A DNA stretch of 64,000 nucleotides, taken from NCBI RefSeq assembly GCF_000970285.1, contig NZ_CP009516.1:2397036-2461035 (forward strand). Direction: 5' to 3'. Under the pieces are notes generated by a model. The model worked only from the letters and a program-made list of their open reading frames with translations. It made no database searches and had not been told where the DNA came from. Both the position numbers and the translations under genes were made by a program. This DNA is from Methanosarcina horonobensis HB-1 = JCM 15518 (GTDB lineage: Archaea; Halobacteriota; Methanosarcinia; Methanosarcinales; Methanosarcinaceae). Shown in pieces: positions 26,941-37,286 of this stretch (positions within the stretch are counted from its first letter, which is position 1; each line of letters starts with the position of its first letter).

Positions 26941-27198
26941 AGGTTGCGATACTTCCAGTCTGAAAGAAAAAAATAATCATATTAGAAATTCTTGAATTGC
27001 GAAGCAGTTTATGAAAAATCAGTTAATGCCATCCGAGCTCTGCAATCGGAATTTTCTATCTGATTACTCTTTGCAGCGCTATGCACCATTGACCTGGCGC
27101 GTATAACAGCTAAAAAAGAAAACATCAGCCATGCCCGGTTTTTGCATGCCAGCTTCTCTGCTTTCTCCTGGAAAAAAGTCAAACTAATCATTTGTGAT

Positions 27199-28260
27199 TC
27201 AAAACACATGAACTGAAGATGCTTTAAAATATAACCAGACATTGGTTCCTACAGAAATATCGAGTTCATTAAGAGATTCGCGAGTTATAAAAACAGTAAA
27301 TAATTCACCGGTATCAACTAGTAGTTTTATAAGTGATCCTGTGTCAATTATGTCATTAACTTTACCCTGAATTGTGTTTCTGGCACTGGTTTGCACTTTT
27401 TCCTTGGATACTGTTATTTCATCAGGCCGTACAGTAAAATTAACTTTACCTTTTTTTTCTGTTAAAGTGAATACAGTTATCGAATCTGTTTTAATTTTTA
27501 CTAAACCAGTTGAACTATCCTCAATTTTACCACTCATTACATTCTCAATACCAACAAAGTCAGCCACAAATCTATTTTTCGGTTTTCTAAATATCTTCTC
27601 AGGCGTTCCGGATTGTAGAATTTGACCGTTATAAAGTATAATCATCTTATCTGCAAGCTTTTGACCCTGTGAAAGGTCATGAGTAGTCGTTATAATGGTT
27701 GTTTCAGACTCATGGTTAATTTTTATGATTAGTTCTTCCAGTTTCTTTTTAGATATAGGGTCAAGATTTGCAGCAGGTTCATCCAGTAATAGTAGCCTGG
27801 GATCGGTAATCATTGCCCGTGCAAGAGCAAGCCTTTGAGTTTCTCCACCTGACAATTTAAGTGCATTTCTATTCTCGTAACCTGAAAGACCGATCAACTC
27901 AAGGAGTTCTTTGATCCTCTCATCCATATTCTCTTTTCTTCCCCTGATTTTCAAACCATAAGCAATATTATCGTAAACGCTGGCCTTAAAAGCAAGCGGC
28001 TTTTGAAAAACCATTCCAATTTGCCTTCTTATAGCCAAGCGGGTATTACTGGATTCATTAGCATCGGTACCTTCAAAATATATGGTTCCGGAGGACGGTT
28101 TTTCCAGTAAATCAATTAGTCTGAGCAGAGCGGTTTTTCCAGATCCGGTTGGTCCAACAAGAGCAGTACTGGTTCCCTTTTTTATTTGTATGTTAATATC
28201 CTTGAGAACCTGGAGATCTCCATAATTTTTGTAAATTTCTTCCAGTTCTACTATGTGCAT
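27199..28260 (-). CDS. tupC: Tungstate/molybdate ABC transporter ATPase with TOBE domain
   Basis: The ATPase domain (1-235) shows Walker A LVGPTGSGKTALLR, signature LKLSGGETQRLALARAM, Walker B RLLLLDEPAANLD and H-loop TTIITTTHDLS. The C-terminal part (about 285-353, NTIQGKVNDIIDTGSLIKL) is a TOBE-type oxyanion-sensing domain seen in ModC/TupC/WtpC. It follows tupB after 27 nt and tupA further upstream. The assignment to tungstate rather than molybdate rests on the TupA-type binding protein and the TupB permease of the same operon. Confidence 0.9.
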   Translation of the reverse strand: MHIVELEEIYKNYGDLQVLKDINIQIKKGTSTALVGPTGSGKTALLRLIDLLEKPSSGTIYFEGTDANESSNTRLAIRRQIGMVFQKPLAFKASVYDNIAYGLKIRGRKENMDERIKELLELIGLSGYENRNALKLSGGETQRLALARAMITDPRLLLLDEPAANLDPISKKKLEELIIKINHESETTIITTTHDLSQGQKLADKMIILYNGQILQSGTPEKIFRKPKNRFVADFVGIENVMSGKIEDSSTGLVKIKTDSITVFTLTEKKGKVNFTVRPDEITVSKEKVQTSARNTIQGKVNDIIDTGSLIKLLVDTGELFTVFITRESLNELDISVGTNVWLYFKASSVHVF

Positions 28261-28287
28261 TCTTACACCTGACTATATGTTATTGCA

Positions 28288-28977
28288 TTAATCTTTACCC
28301 TGCAAATAATTCAATAATAAATTGATTATCAGAGCCAGGGAAAGAAGTATAAATCCTAAAGCTATTGAAAGTACCAGATTACCTCTGGATGTTTCAAGAG
28401 ATATGGCAGTGGTAAAATTTCTTGTAAAGCCTCTGATATTACCCCCAATAAGTATGGCAACTCCCACTTCTGATATAGCCCTTCCAAAACCAAGTATTAC
28501 AGCACTCATTATAGCATAACGAGCTTCCTTTATGATGGTAATTATTGTTTGATGCGTACTGGCACCCAGAGATATTGCTAATTCTCTTATCTGGGTGCTA
28601 ACCCCGACAAGAGCAGTGATAGTAAATCCTATAAGAATAGGTAGTATTAGCAATGTCTGCCCTATTATCATCCCGGTGGGAGTAAAAAGAAGGTTTAAAA
28701 ACCCGAAAGGGCCCTGTTGAGATATCAGCAGGAAAAGAAAAAGCCCCACTAAAACTGTAGGGATGCTGTAAAGGGTTTGAATGAGATTGACTATTGTTCG
28801 TTTTCCTCGAAATTCATAGTAATAGACTATTCCACCGACGGGAATGGATATTAAGGAAGCTATGAACGTTGCAGTTAATGAGATATAAAGACTTAATTTC
28901 GTTATTCTTATCAATTCAGGATCGAGTTCTGTTATTAATTCTACTGCCTGTAAAATTGCCTGGATAATTTCATTCAA
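28288..28977 (-). CDS. tupB: Tungstate ABC transporter permease
   Basis: A 229-residue permease with five or six hydrophobic segments. It has the cytoplasmic ATPase-contact loop of the family (ELAISLGASTHQTIITIIKE and then SEVGVAILIGGNIRGFTRNF). The GR-AISEVG signature and the RNFTTAISLETSRGNL tail are characteristic of TupB/YvlB-type permeases. It lies between tupA and tupC on the same strand. Confidence 0.9.
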   Translation of the reverse strand: MNEIIQAILQAVELITELDPELIRITKLSLYISLTATFIASLISIPVGGIVYYYEFRGKRTIVNLIQTLYSIPTVLVGLFLFLLISQQGPFGFLNLLFTPTGMIIGQTLLILPILIGFTITALVGVSTQIRELAISLGASTHQTIITIIKEARYAIMSAVILGFGRAISEVGVAILIGGNIRGFTRNFTTAISLETSRGNLVLSIALGFILLSLALIINLLLNYLQGKD

Positions 28978-29118
28978 GTGACCACCTGAATTTGATACGC
29001 CTTGAAGTTTGGTAATCTCGTAGTTTATCTGGTTATTTCAGTTTGTCCGAGTTTTTCCGGCTAAAAAATTATTGTTCAAGTTATTCTGGCCAAAGATAGT
29101 TTAAGGTTTAATCCATTC

Positions 29119-30006
29119 TCAGGATGGTAAACCCTCAGATATTGGAGTAAAAAGAGGTTGTCCATATTGTTCTATACCATAATTTCTGATTATTTCCTGC
29201 CCTTCCGGAGAAACAAGGAAGTTTACAAAGTTTCGAGCCCCTTCATAATTAACATTTGGATGAATTTCCGGGTTTACTGGCATAGCTGCATAAACATTAA
29301 GCAGTTCATCCCCTGTTGTTACTATTGGTACAATCCGGATTCTCCCCTCGTTCGTATATGCAAGAAATGTCCCGGAATCGGTCAAAGTATAAGCATTCAG
29401 TTCACTGGCAAGTAAAAGGGTTTCTCCCATGCCTCTACCGCTTTCAATGTACCATTCACCCGAACCACTAACTTCATCATAGCTTACTCCAGTCATTTCC
29501 CAGATTTGTTTCTCTCTTGCATGTGTGCCTGAATCATCTCCGCGAGATGCAAATTTAACCTGATCGGGATTACTTTGACCTTCTTCCATTATCTTCTCAA
29601 ATGCTTCCGTAGCATTAAGGCCCCTTATTTCTGCCGGATCATTTTCAGGACCCACAATCCAGAAATAATTATATGCTATTTCTGTACGCTCTGTACCGAA
29701 TCCGCTCTCTATAAATTCCTCTTCTCGACTTTCGTCATGAGTAAGAAGAACATCAGCATCTCCTCTTTCACCGTACTGCAGGGCTATACCCGTACCTCCG
29801 GATATCACCGATACGTCTGTTCCGGGATATTTATCCTCAAATGCTGCTTCTATTTCTTCCAAAAGCCCTGTATCTTCTAAACTGGTTGTAGTAGAAACTA
29901 TTAATCGTGATGTATCTGGTTGTGTAGACACCGTATATGCATAAATACCGGCAGCTGCAATCAATATAACCAGTATGCCAATAATTGCCAGGTTTCTTCG
30001 ATCCAT
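29119..30006 (-). CDS. tupA: Tungstate-binding protein
   Basis: An exported solute-binding protein with an N-terminal membrane anchor (about residues 6-26, IIGILVILIAAAGIYAYTVS) and no lipobox cysteine. The mature domain opens with LIVSTTTSLEDTGLLEE and has SGGTGIALQYGERGDADVLL and FASRGDDSGTHAREKQIWE. These are the oxyanion-coordinating TTTS and RGDDSGTH motifs of TupA. It is the first gene of tupABC. Its promoter region (30040-30106) holds palindromic and repeated AT-rich motifs. Tungsten would serve formylmethanofuran dehydrogenase or formate dehydrogenase-like enzymes, fitting the fdhD gene nearby. Confidence 0.92.
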   Translation of the reverse strand: MDRRNLAIIGILVILIAAAGIYAYTVSTQPDTSRLIVSTTTSLEDTGLLEEIEAAFEDKYPGTDVSVISGGTGIALQYGERGDADVLLTHDESREEEFIESGFGTERTEIAYNYFWIVGPENDPAEIRGLNATEAFEKIMEEGQSNPDQVKFASRGDDSGTHAREKQIWEMTGVSYDEVSGSGEWYIESGRGMGETLLLASELNAYTLTDSGTFLAYTNEGRIRIVPIVTTGDELLNVYAAMPVNPEIHPNVNYEGARNFVNFLVSPEGQEIIRNYGIEQYGQPLFTPISEGLPS

Positions 30007-30019
30007 TTTATTCTCCCAA

Positions 30020-30106
30020 TTAGTTATAATTTTGTTCCCCCAGTTAGTTATAATATTCCATTAATGTTTAGTTCAAAATACGTATTTAACCATAATTATT
30101 ATGGTT
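30020..30106 (-). promoter_or_regulatory. Candidate tungstate-responsive control region upstream of tupA
   Basis: The minus-strand leader contains AACCATAATTATTATGGTT (30088-30106), a 9-bp inverted repeat around one base. It abuts the perfect palindrome AAATACGTATTT (30076-30087). Closer to tupA, AGTTAGTTATAAT and its near copy AATTAGTTATAAT repeat at about 22-nt spacing. Such symmetry suggests operator sites for a ModE/TunR-like regulator, though the sequence does not match a box I know. Confidence 0.5.
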
Positions 30107-30741
30107 TTTCAATTAGTTGTGTTAATAAGTATTACATTAAATTATTGGGTTGATCTTATGAAAAATAAGTGCGAGAAATGAGCCTAGAAATAATTGAAAA
30201 TCTTTACAAGAGCCCGGTAAGTTCCTTAATAAAAATAGGAAAATGGAAGAAGAGAAAATTTGAAAGTTAATAAAATAATGAAAATAAACGTAGAAAAAAG
30301 TATTTTTTTCATTTATGATTTAATTCTGTTTCATTTGAACGTTTTTCAGTCAGGTTTTTTAATCGTTATTTTCTTTTAGGTTTCTTGTTGGTTTCTTATT
30401 GTTTTTACGTTATGGTGGTTATTTTTCCATCTTTTTTTCTTCTTTTTTGTCTGCTAGGCCGCTCTCCTTCGTCGAGCGTGACAAGAACGGTTAGGTAGAG
30501 CGAATGACGTTACATGGGTCAGAATTTTAATCGATCCTGTCGAGCTCAGCTCACTCTATTATCTATAAACTAGTCCTCTTGAGCGAAGCGAAAAGGACCT
30601 CGTGCTCCCGAAGCGAAACTCGGGAAGCGAAACTCGGGAAGCGAAACTCGGGAAGCGAAACTCGGGAAGCGGAACTCGGGAAGCGAAACTCGAAATAAAA
30701 ATCATGTTCCTGAGGCTAACTTTGCGAAGAAAAACTCGGTT
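30107..30741. other. Intergenic region with a 14-nt tandem repeat
   Basis: About 630 nt without a gene. The middle is strongly T-rich (30300-30450), possibly a terminator for the M48-like gene. The right part holds the tandem repeat at 30611-30692. Confidence 0.5.
30611..30692. repeat. 14-nt unit repeated about six times
   Basis: AAGCGAAACTCGGG repeats from 30611 in perfect register, with one substitution in the fifth unit and a truncated sixth unit. Related partial copies flank it (GAGCGAAGCGAAAAGG near 30578). The repeat is GC-richer than its surroundings and non-coding. Confidence 0.85.
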
Positions 30742-31419
30742 TTAGTTCAGTTTTTTCCTCGCAGACTTCACTGCACTTTCACTAACAACTTCTCCGGCAA
30801 AAGCGTCAGCAAGAAATTCAAGTTCATCTTCGGAATGGTTTTTTGTGAAAGTCATTAGAGATAGCTGTCTCAATAGAGGAGTCCTGTTGTTATGCCGGAT
30901 ATGCCATGCCTCGTGGGCAATTACAGCCTTTAACTCCTGTTCATCCATGAGCTCAAGCATCCCGATTGATAAAAAAATGGTTTTTCCCGAAGCAAAAGCT
31001 GCTGGCACTGCTGAGTCATAAAAATAGACTTTTGCTCCTTTGATTAAAGTATTTACAAATACCTGAGGCCAGTCCATTATATCCGTAATCGGCAGGGTTC
31101 TGTGTCTTCGGATCAGGATTTTGTAGTATACTCTTGGGAGAAGTAGAATAATTACGGTTGAAAGAATAGCGTAGGCTGTATAGATTTCGATTGTCAGCAT
31201 TTGACTGCACTGCATAGCCGAAATAATAGTGCCTATAAGCAAAACCATGAATAGCTGTGCAACAATAAACGAAGCAAGCCTGAGAATCGGCTTTCCGGCT
31301 TTAAGGTAAAGCGTGAAGAATACCAAAGCCAGGAATGCTTCTATTCCTATTATCGGTAAAAGGTCGGAACCGGTGATGCATGTAATATAACAGTCAATTT
31401 CCTGCTTTATAGAAAACAT
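30742..31419 (-). CDS. M48/M56-like membrane metalloprotease
   Basis: The protein has three N-terminal membrane helices (about residues 20-40, 48-70 and 78-98) followed by a zinc-protease domain. HEAWH (HExxH) is followed by the downstream Glu in EDELEFLADAFAGE, as in HtpX and BlaR1 peptidase modules. It is 225 residues, shorter than BlaR1 and without a sensor domain. A BlaI-type repressor gene lies 96 nt upstream on the same strand. That is the classical blaI-blaR pairing, suggesting the protease inactivates the repressor or acts in an envelope stress response; the latter is inference. Confidence 0.85.
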   Translation of the reverse strand: MFSIKQEIDCYITCITGSDLLPIIGIEAFLALVFFTLYLKAGKPILRLASFIVAQLFMVLLIGTIISAMQCSQMLTIEIYTAYAILSTVIILLLPRVYYKILIRRHRTLPITDIMDWPQVFVNTLIKGAKVYFYDSAVPAAFASGKTIFLSIGMLELMDEQELKAVIAHEAWHIRHNNRTPLLRQLSLMTFTKNHSEDELEFLADAFAGEVVSESAVKSARKKLN

Positions 31420-31515
31420 ATCCCCTGCTCATGACTACTCAAAAAAACACTTAAAAAGCACTTTTCCAGAAATCACTCAGGACTCACTCAGATTTCATTC
31501 AGAATTCACTAGGGT

Positions 31516-31875
31516 TCACTTATTATTTTTGTAAGTGTGAAAGTTTTCAACAGCCAGTTTCCCAAAAGTATCTACAAGACTGTCCAGAACTTTTTTTGTA
31601 ATAGTATTTGCGGTTTTGTCCATGGATTCGGACGCAGAGTAAAGATACCTGACCCGATTGCCGCTTTTATCCATTGTTCTTTTTGCAAAACCGGCTTTTA
31701 CAAGCCTGTCAAGCGTCCCTGCCACACTGGATAACGGAATTCCTGTTTTTTCGGAAATCTCAGGTGTTGTTGACTCCTCAGTTGTCCACAAAACCTCCAT
31801 AATCTGGGCTTCAATGGGGCTGAAAAATTTGGTCAAACCCTCATTGGAAAGATTTATCCGGTCTAACTTAACCAT
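31516..31875 (-). CDS. BlaI/MecI-family transcriptional repressor
   Basis: A 119-residue winged-helix protein. The recognition region (FFSPIEAQIMEVLWTTEEST, ISEKTGIPLSSVAGTLDRLV and KAGFAKRTMDKSGNRVRYLY) is typical of BlaI/MecI. The C-terminal helix probably dimerises. It precedes the M48/M56-like protease gene and diverges from the ABC transporter at 32250. The intervening region carries large inverted repeats with TTTACG/CGTAAA motifs that are good operator candidates. Confidence 0.88.
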   Translation of the reverse strand: MVKLDRINLSNEGLTKFFSPIEAQIMEVLWTTEESTTPEISEKTGIPLSSVAGTLDRLVKAGFAKRTMDKSGNRVRYLYSASESMDKTANTITKKVLDSLVDTFGKLAVENFHTYKNNK

Positions 31876-31988
31876 GGCTTTACAACTGCTGTAAACGAAT
31901 ATAAGTCTTATGATAAGCTTAAGATTGCTGTTTTTCTATCTGGGCCTGTTCAGTTTCTGATAATTTGTCCTTTTAGTACCAGGTATTT

Positions 31989-32054
31989 TACATCTGGCGT
32001 AAAGTTAAAGTACGTTTACACTCAACGTAAAGCCAGATCTTTACGCCAGATGTA
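31989..32054. promoter_or_regulatory. 16-bp inverted repeat operator region, blaI-like/ABC
   Basis: TACATCTGGCGTAAAG (31989-32004) is exactly inverted at 32039-32054. Between the arms, GTTTAC and CGTAAAGCCAGAT repeat parts of the same motif. The block therefore contains at least three or four GTAAA/TTTAC half-sites. It lies between the divergent repressor and ABC transporter genes. The remaining 32055-32249 is AT-rich leader. Confidence 0.65.
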
Positions 32055-32249
32055 TAGCAAGTTTTATCCAATGTAAATTAGATTGCAAGTTCAGTTCAAC
32101 GTGATATTCGGTTCGGTTGGTATCCAATTTATTTGACATTTGATTCAGTTTGATCTTTGATTTAACGTCAAAATTGAAAAGTAGGGCATTAAAGCGAATC
32201 TATGAACCAAGCGGATCTGTGAACCGGGAATAAGTGTTGAGGAGTAGAA

Positions 32250-33425
32250 ATGCGTTTACACACCTTAGTCTTAAAAGACATATCCCGCAGGAAAACAAAA
32301 CTCGGGCTGGCAGTGTTGAGTGTGGTAGTGGCTGCTGCAGCAATAGTAGCTGTGGTCACCACATTTTCCGCAGCAACTGACGGTCTCTATGAAGAATCAA
32401 ATAAATTCGGTGCAAACATCATAGTCAAGCCCGAAGTAACAGCTATTCCACTAGTGGCAGGTTCGACCTCTATTGGTTCTCTGTCTACAGGAGAGAACTA
32501 CATTGAGGAATCGGAAATTCCCAGAATTCATACTATTGAGAATAACAGTAACCTCGCAGTTGTAGCCCCCAGATTGTATGGAATTGCAGAACTTGGCAAT
32601 TCTTCCGTAGTTGTAATGGGCGTGGACCCTGAAAAGGAAAAAATCCTCAAACCCTGGTGGAAAATTCAGGGGCACTGGATGGCTGCAGAAACTCCAGAGA
32701 AGACCGAAGTAATGGTTGGCTCGGATATAGCCGGTCCTCTCGGGCTTAAAGAAGGCTCTCCTATAACCCTCAGCCAGGGTTATATTTCCATTGGGGCTCA
32801 GGTAGCCGGAGTAATAGAGAGTACAGGCGGCAATGAAGACGGATATATAATTCTCCCTCTTGAAGCATCCCAGCACCTGCTTTCCAAAGAAGGTAAGGTG
32901 AGCAGCCTGGAGGTAAGGGCGCTGTGTAATGACTGTCCTGTCGAAGAAATAAGCAGGCAGATAGAAGAAGTGTTCCCCGGACTTGAAGCCAGGTCCATGA
33001 GCCAGATCGTAGAAACCGAAATGGCAGTGGTAGAGCATACCGAGTCTTCGGCAATGGCAGTCTCGATAATTACCCTGCTCGTGAGCACATTAACGGTTGC
33101 ATCCACAATGCTCGCATCCGTAAATGAAAAGCTAAAAGAAATAGGAATCATGCGTGCGGTCGGAGCAAGCGACAGGCAGGTAGTTTCAATGCTTCTCTTT
33201 GAAGGGGCTATCATAGGAATAATCGGTGGTGGTATCGGCTTTGCCATCGGAACGGCAGCCTCGTCGATTGCCGCACCCATGCTGGTTTCGGTGTCGCCTC
33301 CTCCAATGTGGGAGATCCTGCCTGCTGTTGCCGGCATCTGCATGGTTACCGGAATGGTAGCTTCTATTATCCCTGCAAAAAGAGCTCTCGGAGTTGACCC
33401 TGCGGAGGTGTTGAGAAGTGTCTGA
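32250..33425 (+). CDS. MacB/FtsX-type ABC transporter permease
   Basis: A 391-residue permease of the MacB-like family. It has an N-terminal membrane helix (about residues 18-42, LGLAVLSVVVAAAAIVAVVT), a large extracytoplasmic domain (about 45-265) and three C-terminal helices. Between these lies the FtsX signature LKEIGIMRAVGASDRQVVSML, ending AKRALGVDPAEVLRSV. Its stop overlaps the ATPase gene by eight bases. With the ATPase and the DUF2318 lipoprotein it forms a three-gene unit. A similar set of components occurs in the p19/Fet iron systems of bacteria, so iron or heavy-metal handling is a plausible inference. Confidence 0.88.
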   Translation: MRLHTLVLKDISRRKTKLGLAVLSVVVAAAAIVAVVTTFSAATDGLYEESNKFGANIIVKPEVTAIPLVAGSTSIGSLSTGENYIEESEIPRIHTIENNSNLAVVAPRLYGIAELGNSSVVVMGVDPEKEKILKPWWKIQGHWMAAETPEKTEVMVGSDIAGPLGLKEGSPITLSQGYISIGAQVAGVIESTGGNEDGYIILPLEASQHLLSKEGKVSSLEVRALCNDCPVEEISRQIEEVFPGLEARSMSQIVETEMAVVEHTESSAMAVSIITLLVSTLTVASTMLASVNEKLKEIGIMRAVGASDRQVVSMLLFEGAIIGIIGGGIGFAIGTAASSIAAPMLVSVSPPPMWEILPAVAGICMVTGMVASIIPAKRALGVDPAEVLRSV

Positions 33426-34140
33426 TTATCCTGAAACTCCTGAAATGTCCAGTAATCCTGAAAGTTTTTCAGAAAACCTGCCTGCAAGCCTGATTCGAGT
33501 CAAAGATGTTACGAAAAAGTACAGGCTTGGACACAATGAGGTCGAAGTTCTGCATAGTATTAATCTTGAAGTCAAAGAAGGGGAATTCATATCCATTATG
33601 GGTCAGTCGGGCTCAGGAAAAACCACTTTGATGAACATTATCGGGATGCTGGACAGACCTACTGACGGAAGCATCCTCATCAAAAATACAGATATTACAA
33701 AAAAATCCCAGAAAGAACTTGTCGATTTCAGGCGCAGAACTGTTGGGTTTGTGTTCCAGCAGTTTCACCTTATCCCCTCTCTCACTGCCTATGAAAACGT
33801 TGCCCTACCCCTGACATTTGCAGGGGACAGAGAGAGAGGTGCAGTAGAAAGTGCTCTTGAAAGAGTCGGACTTGCACACAGGATGCATCATAAGCCGGTA
33901 GAGCTGAGCGGGGGAGAGCAGCAGAGGGTCGCAATTGCCAGGGCTGTAGTCATGAAACCGAAGATCCTGCTTGCAGACGAGCCCACAGGGGCACTTGATG
34001 CAAACACAGGTTCAATGATAATCTCTTTACTAAAATCCCTGGCAGGAGAGATGACTGTCATAATGGTCACTCACAACAGGGAGCTTGCAGAATATTCGGA
34101 CCGCATTGTATATTTAAAAGACGGAAACGTGGCGGAGTGA
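33418..34140 (+). CDS. MacB/LolD-type ABC transporter ATPase
   Basis: The 240-residue ATPase has Walker A MGQSGSGKTTLMNIIG, the Q-loop GFVFQQFHLIPSLTAYENV, signature LSGGEQQRVAIARA, Walker B ILLADEPTGALD and the H-loop VIMVTHNRELAEYSDR, all typical of the MacB/LolD group. The frame opens with GTG at 33418 overlapping the permease stop. An ATG at 33442 (MSSNPESF) is an alternative, since conserved sequence begins only near residue 24. It pairs with the permease upstream. Confidence 0.9.
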   Translation: MSDYPETPEMSSNPESFSENLPASLIRVKDVTKKYRLGHNEVEVLHSINLEVKEGEFISIMGQSGSGKTTLMNIIGMLDRPTDGSILIKNTDITKKSQKELVDFRRRTVGFVFQQFHLIPSLTAYENVALPLTFAGDRERGAVESALERVGLAHRMHHKPVELSGGEQQRVAIARAVVMKPKILLADEPTGALDANTGSMIISLLKSLAGEMTVIMVTHNRELAEYSDRIVYLKDGNVAE

Positions 34141-34144
34141 AAAA

Positions 34145-34636
34145 ATGAACATAAAATTAATCGGTATGGTTTTGTTAGCGATTGCAGTATCTCTCGTGGT
34201 AGCGGGGTGCACGGATATCGGATCCTCGGGTAAAGCTAATGCAAGCCCTGTAGAAGCGACCTGGATTACTGCTGGAGTCAGTGCGGACCAGGTATCCATT
34301 CCACTCAGTTTCGTAGAAGAGAACACAAATGTTCACTTTAAAGTAAACACCGACAGCGGAGAAATTGCGGTTATGACATACAAATTTAATGATGAGATCT
34401 TTATCAGGTCCAATGTATGCCCTCCATGCAACTCAATAGGATTTACTCTTGATAAGGACACCCTTGTCTGCGATTCCTGCGGCACTGTTTTTGATGCTGC
34501 AGAAGGAACTGGCATCGGAGGAGGCTGTATGTCTTTCTCCAAGGAAAGTATCCCTTACACGATTTCGGACGGGAATATTGTTATGAAGCTCGATGATGTG
34601 GTAACTGCCCACGAAAAAACTGTGGAGATTAATTAA
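34145..34636 (+). CDS. DUF2318 lipoprotein
   Basis: A 163-residue exported lipoprotein. The signal peptide ends in the lipobox LVVAGC (Cys22), followed by a Ser/Gly linker and a DUF2318-like domain. That domain carries two cysteine pairs, VCPPCNSIGF near residue 98 and VCDSCGTVFD near 115, plus a third region GIGGGCMSF. Such domains occur with Ftr1/p19 iron-transport systems. It begins four bases after the ATPase stop and is clearly co-transcribed. It is probably the periplasmic-side redox or metal-binding partner of the ABC transporter. Confidence 0.88.
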   Translation: MNIKLIGMVLLAIAVSLVVAGCTDIGSSGKANASPVEATWITAGVSADQVSIPLSFVEENTNVHFKVNTDSGEIAVMTYKFNDEIFIRSNVCPPCNSIGFTLDKDTLVCDSCGTVFDAAEGTGIGGGCMSFSKESIPYTISDGNIVMKLDDVVTAHEKTVEIN

Positions 34637-34817
34637 GAGCCGTGAAGTTTTCACGTTAAGCCTTTCGCAATTGAGTTATAACCAGTTACAGTAAACATAT
34701 TCCGGTTTAAACTATCAGAGTCGGATGAGGTTTGCTGCTATCTATTTCCTAGCTCAGCTGCGTAAGTCCTGAGTTCACTGCAAATACGAACAATCATCTG
34801 TTTATGCTGGGCTTAAA

Positions 34818-35582
34818 ATGAATGAAATTGAAGTTAGAGAATTGATGCCATCCGAATTCAGAGAATGGGATTTGCTTGTGGAAAAAACCCAACCCGGTAC
34901 ACCCTTTCACACAAGTGACTGGCTGGAAATCTACAGGAATGTCCTTTTAAGAGATATAAGGATTTACGGGTGTTTCAGAAACGATGAGCTTGTAGGGGGA
35001 TGTCCCATTTTTGTTAAGAGCCTAAAAGGAATCCTAAAGGTAGCATCTTCGATATGCAGTATGACTGACTACTGCGGACCCCTTATAAATGAGAGTTCAA
35101 GCTCAAAAACAAGTAAACGAGTGCAGGAAAATCATGAAATTCTTAACGCTCTCAGAGAATTTCTCTGTACGCAGGGCTTTGACAGCATTCACCTTAAATT
35201 CTCTCCGGGATTTGAGGACATCAGACCATTTACATGGAATGGATGGGACTCAAAGGTTCACTATACCCATTACCTGGACCTGAAAGAAAATGTAGATAAT
35301 AACATTTCAAGGACAATCCGGAAAGACCTTAAATCCGCAGCTGAGGCAGGACTCGAAACAAGGATTTGGAGCGATCCTGAAACATATTATGGCCTTCTTT
35401 CTAAAGTATATGAGAGACAGGACCAGAAAATACCATTACCCAGGAGCTTTTTCGAAAAGGTCTTTGACCTGATCCGGAAAAAAGACATCGGTTATATGCT
35501 TGTTTCCGAAACTCCCGAAGGAGAAGCAGTCGCAGCAGTTTTTTCTCTTCTTTCTGTTTTGTATCTATTTTTCAGTGATTGA
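34818..35582 (+). CDS. FemAB/GNAT-like acyltransferase, probably C-terminally truncated
   Basis: The N-terminal two-thirds match the FemAB/BioF2-like double-GNAT family: GTPFHTSDWLEIYRNV, VGGCPIFVKSLKG, TDYCGPLI, HLKFSPGFEDIRPF, NNISRTIRKDLKSAAEAGLE. Such proteins usually run to about 330-350 residues. This one stops at 254, directly after the strand GEAVAAVFSLLSVLYLFFSD, where the second acyltransferase fold should continue. The tail looks like out-of-frame sequence. I regard it as a truncated, probably inactive copy. It precedes the tRNA-Cys promoter. Confidence 0.65.
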   Translation: MNEIEVRELMPSEFREWDLLVEKTQPGTPFHTSDWLEIYRNVLLRDIRIYGCFRNDELVGGCPIFVKSLKGILKVASSICSMTDYCGPLINESSSSKTSKRVQENHEILNALREFLCTQGFDSIHLKFSPGFEDIRPFTWNGWDSKVHYTHYLDLKENVDNNISRTIRKDLKSAAEAGLETRIWSDPETYYGLLSKVYERQDQKIPLPRSFFEKVFDLIRKKDIGYMLVSETPEGEAVAAVFSLLSVLYLFFSD

Positions 35583-35628
35583 TCGTTTATTGATCTGTTT
35601 TCAGGTACTTTTTGCCTTGAAAAATAGG

Positions 35629-35677
35629 TTTAAATATTAATAATGGGTATGATCTGTTGTCAATTCACAATTGTGAA
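35629..35677 (+). promoter_or_regulatory. Promoter and operator of tRNA-Cys/metY
   Basis: A TATA-like TTTAAATATT (35629-35638) is followed 26 nt later by the perfect palindrome TTCACAATTGTGAA (35664-35677), which covers the expected transcription start. The tRNA begins at 35683. Repression by site occupancy is the simplest reading. Confidence 0.8.
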
Positions 35678-35682
35678 TATAT

Positions 35683-37142
<1,460 letters not shown>

Positions 37143-37156
37143 CCTGTATACATCTA

Positions 37157-37286
37157 AAGCTCATCCCAAAACCAATTTTATTTTCATATCAATAAGAGTT
37201 TCATAATTGTGTTCATTGTCAGAGGGGGGAGTGGTTATTCCAAACTCGAGATTAAGGGAGGAAATTTAGAGTTTTGGGATAGGCTC
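37157..37286. mobile_element. 130-bp MITE with IS5-type terminal repeats
   Basis: The ends AAGCTCATCCCAAAA (37157-37171) and TTTTGGGATAGGCTC (37272-37286) are near-perfect inverted repeats. They match the termini of the full element at 39733-40590 (12 of 15 on the left, 15 of 15 on the right). The 100-bp interior is non-coding. It is a non-autonomous derivative mobilisable by that transposase family. The rest of 37287-37465 holds only the promoter region of the next gene. Confidence 0.8.

Noticed and set aside
37195-37215. CATAATTGTGTTC as an operator inside the MITE
   Set aside because: It lacks the CACAATTGTG core and lies inside a mobile element away from a promoter.
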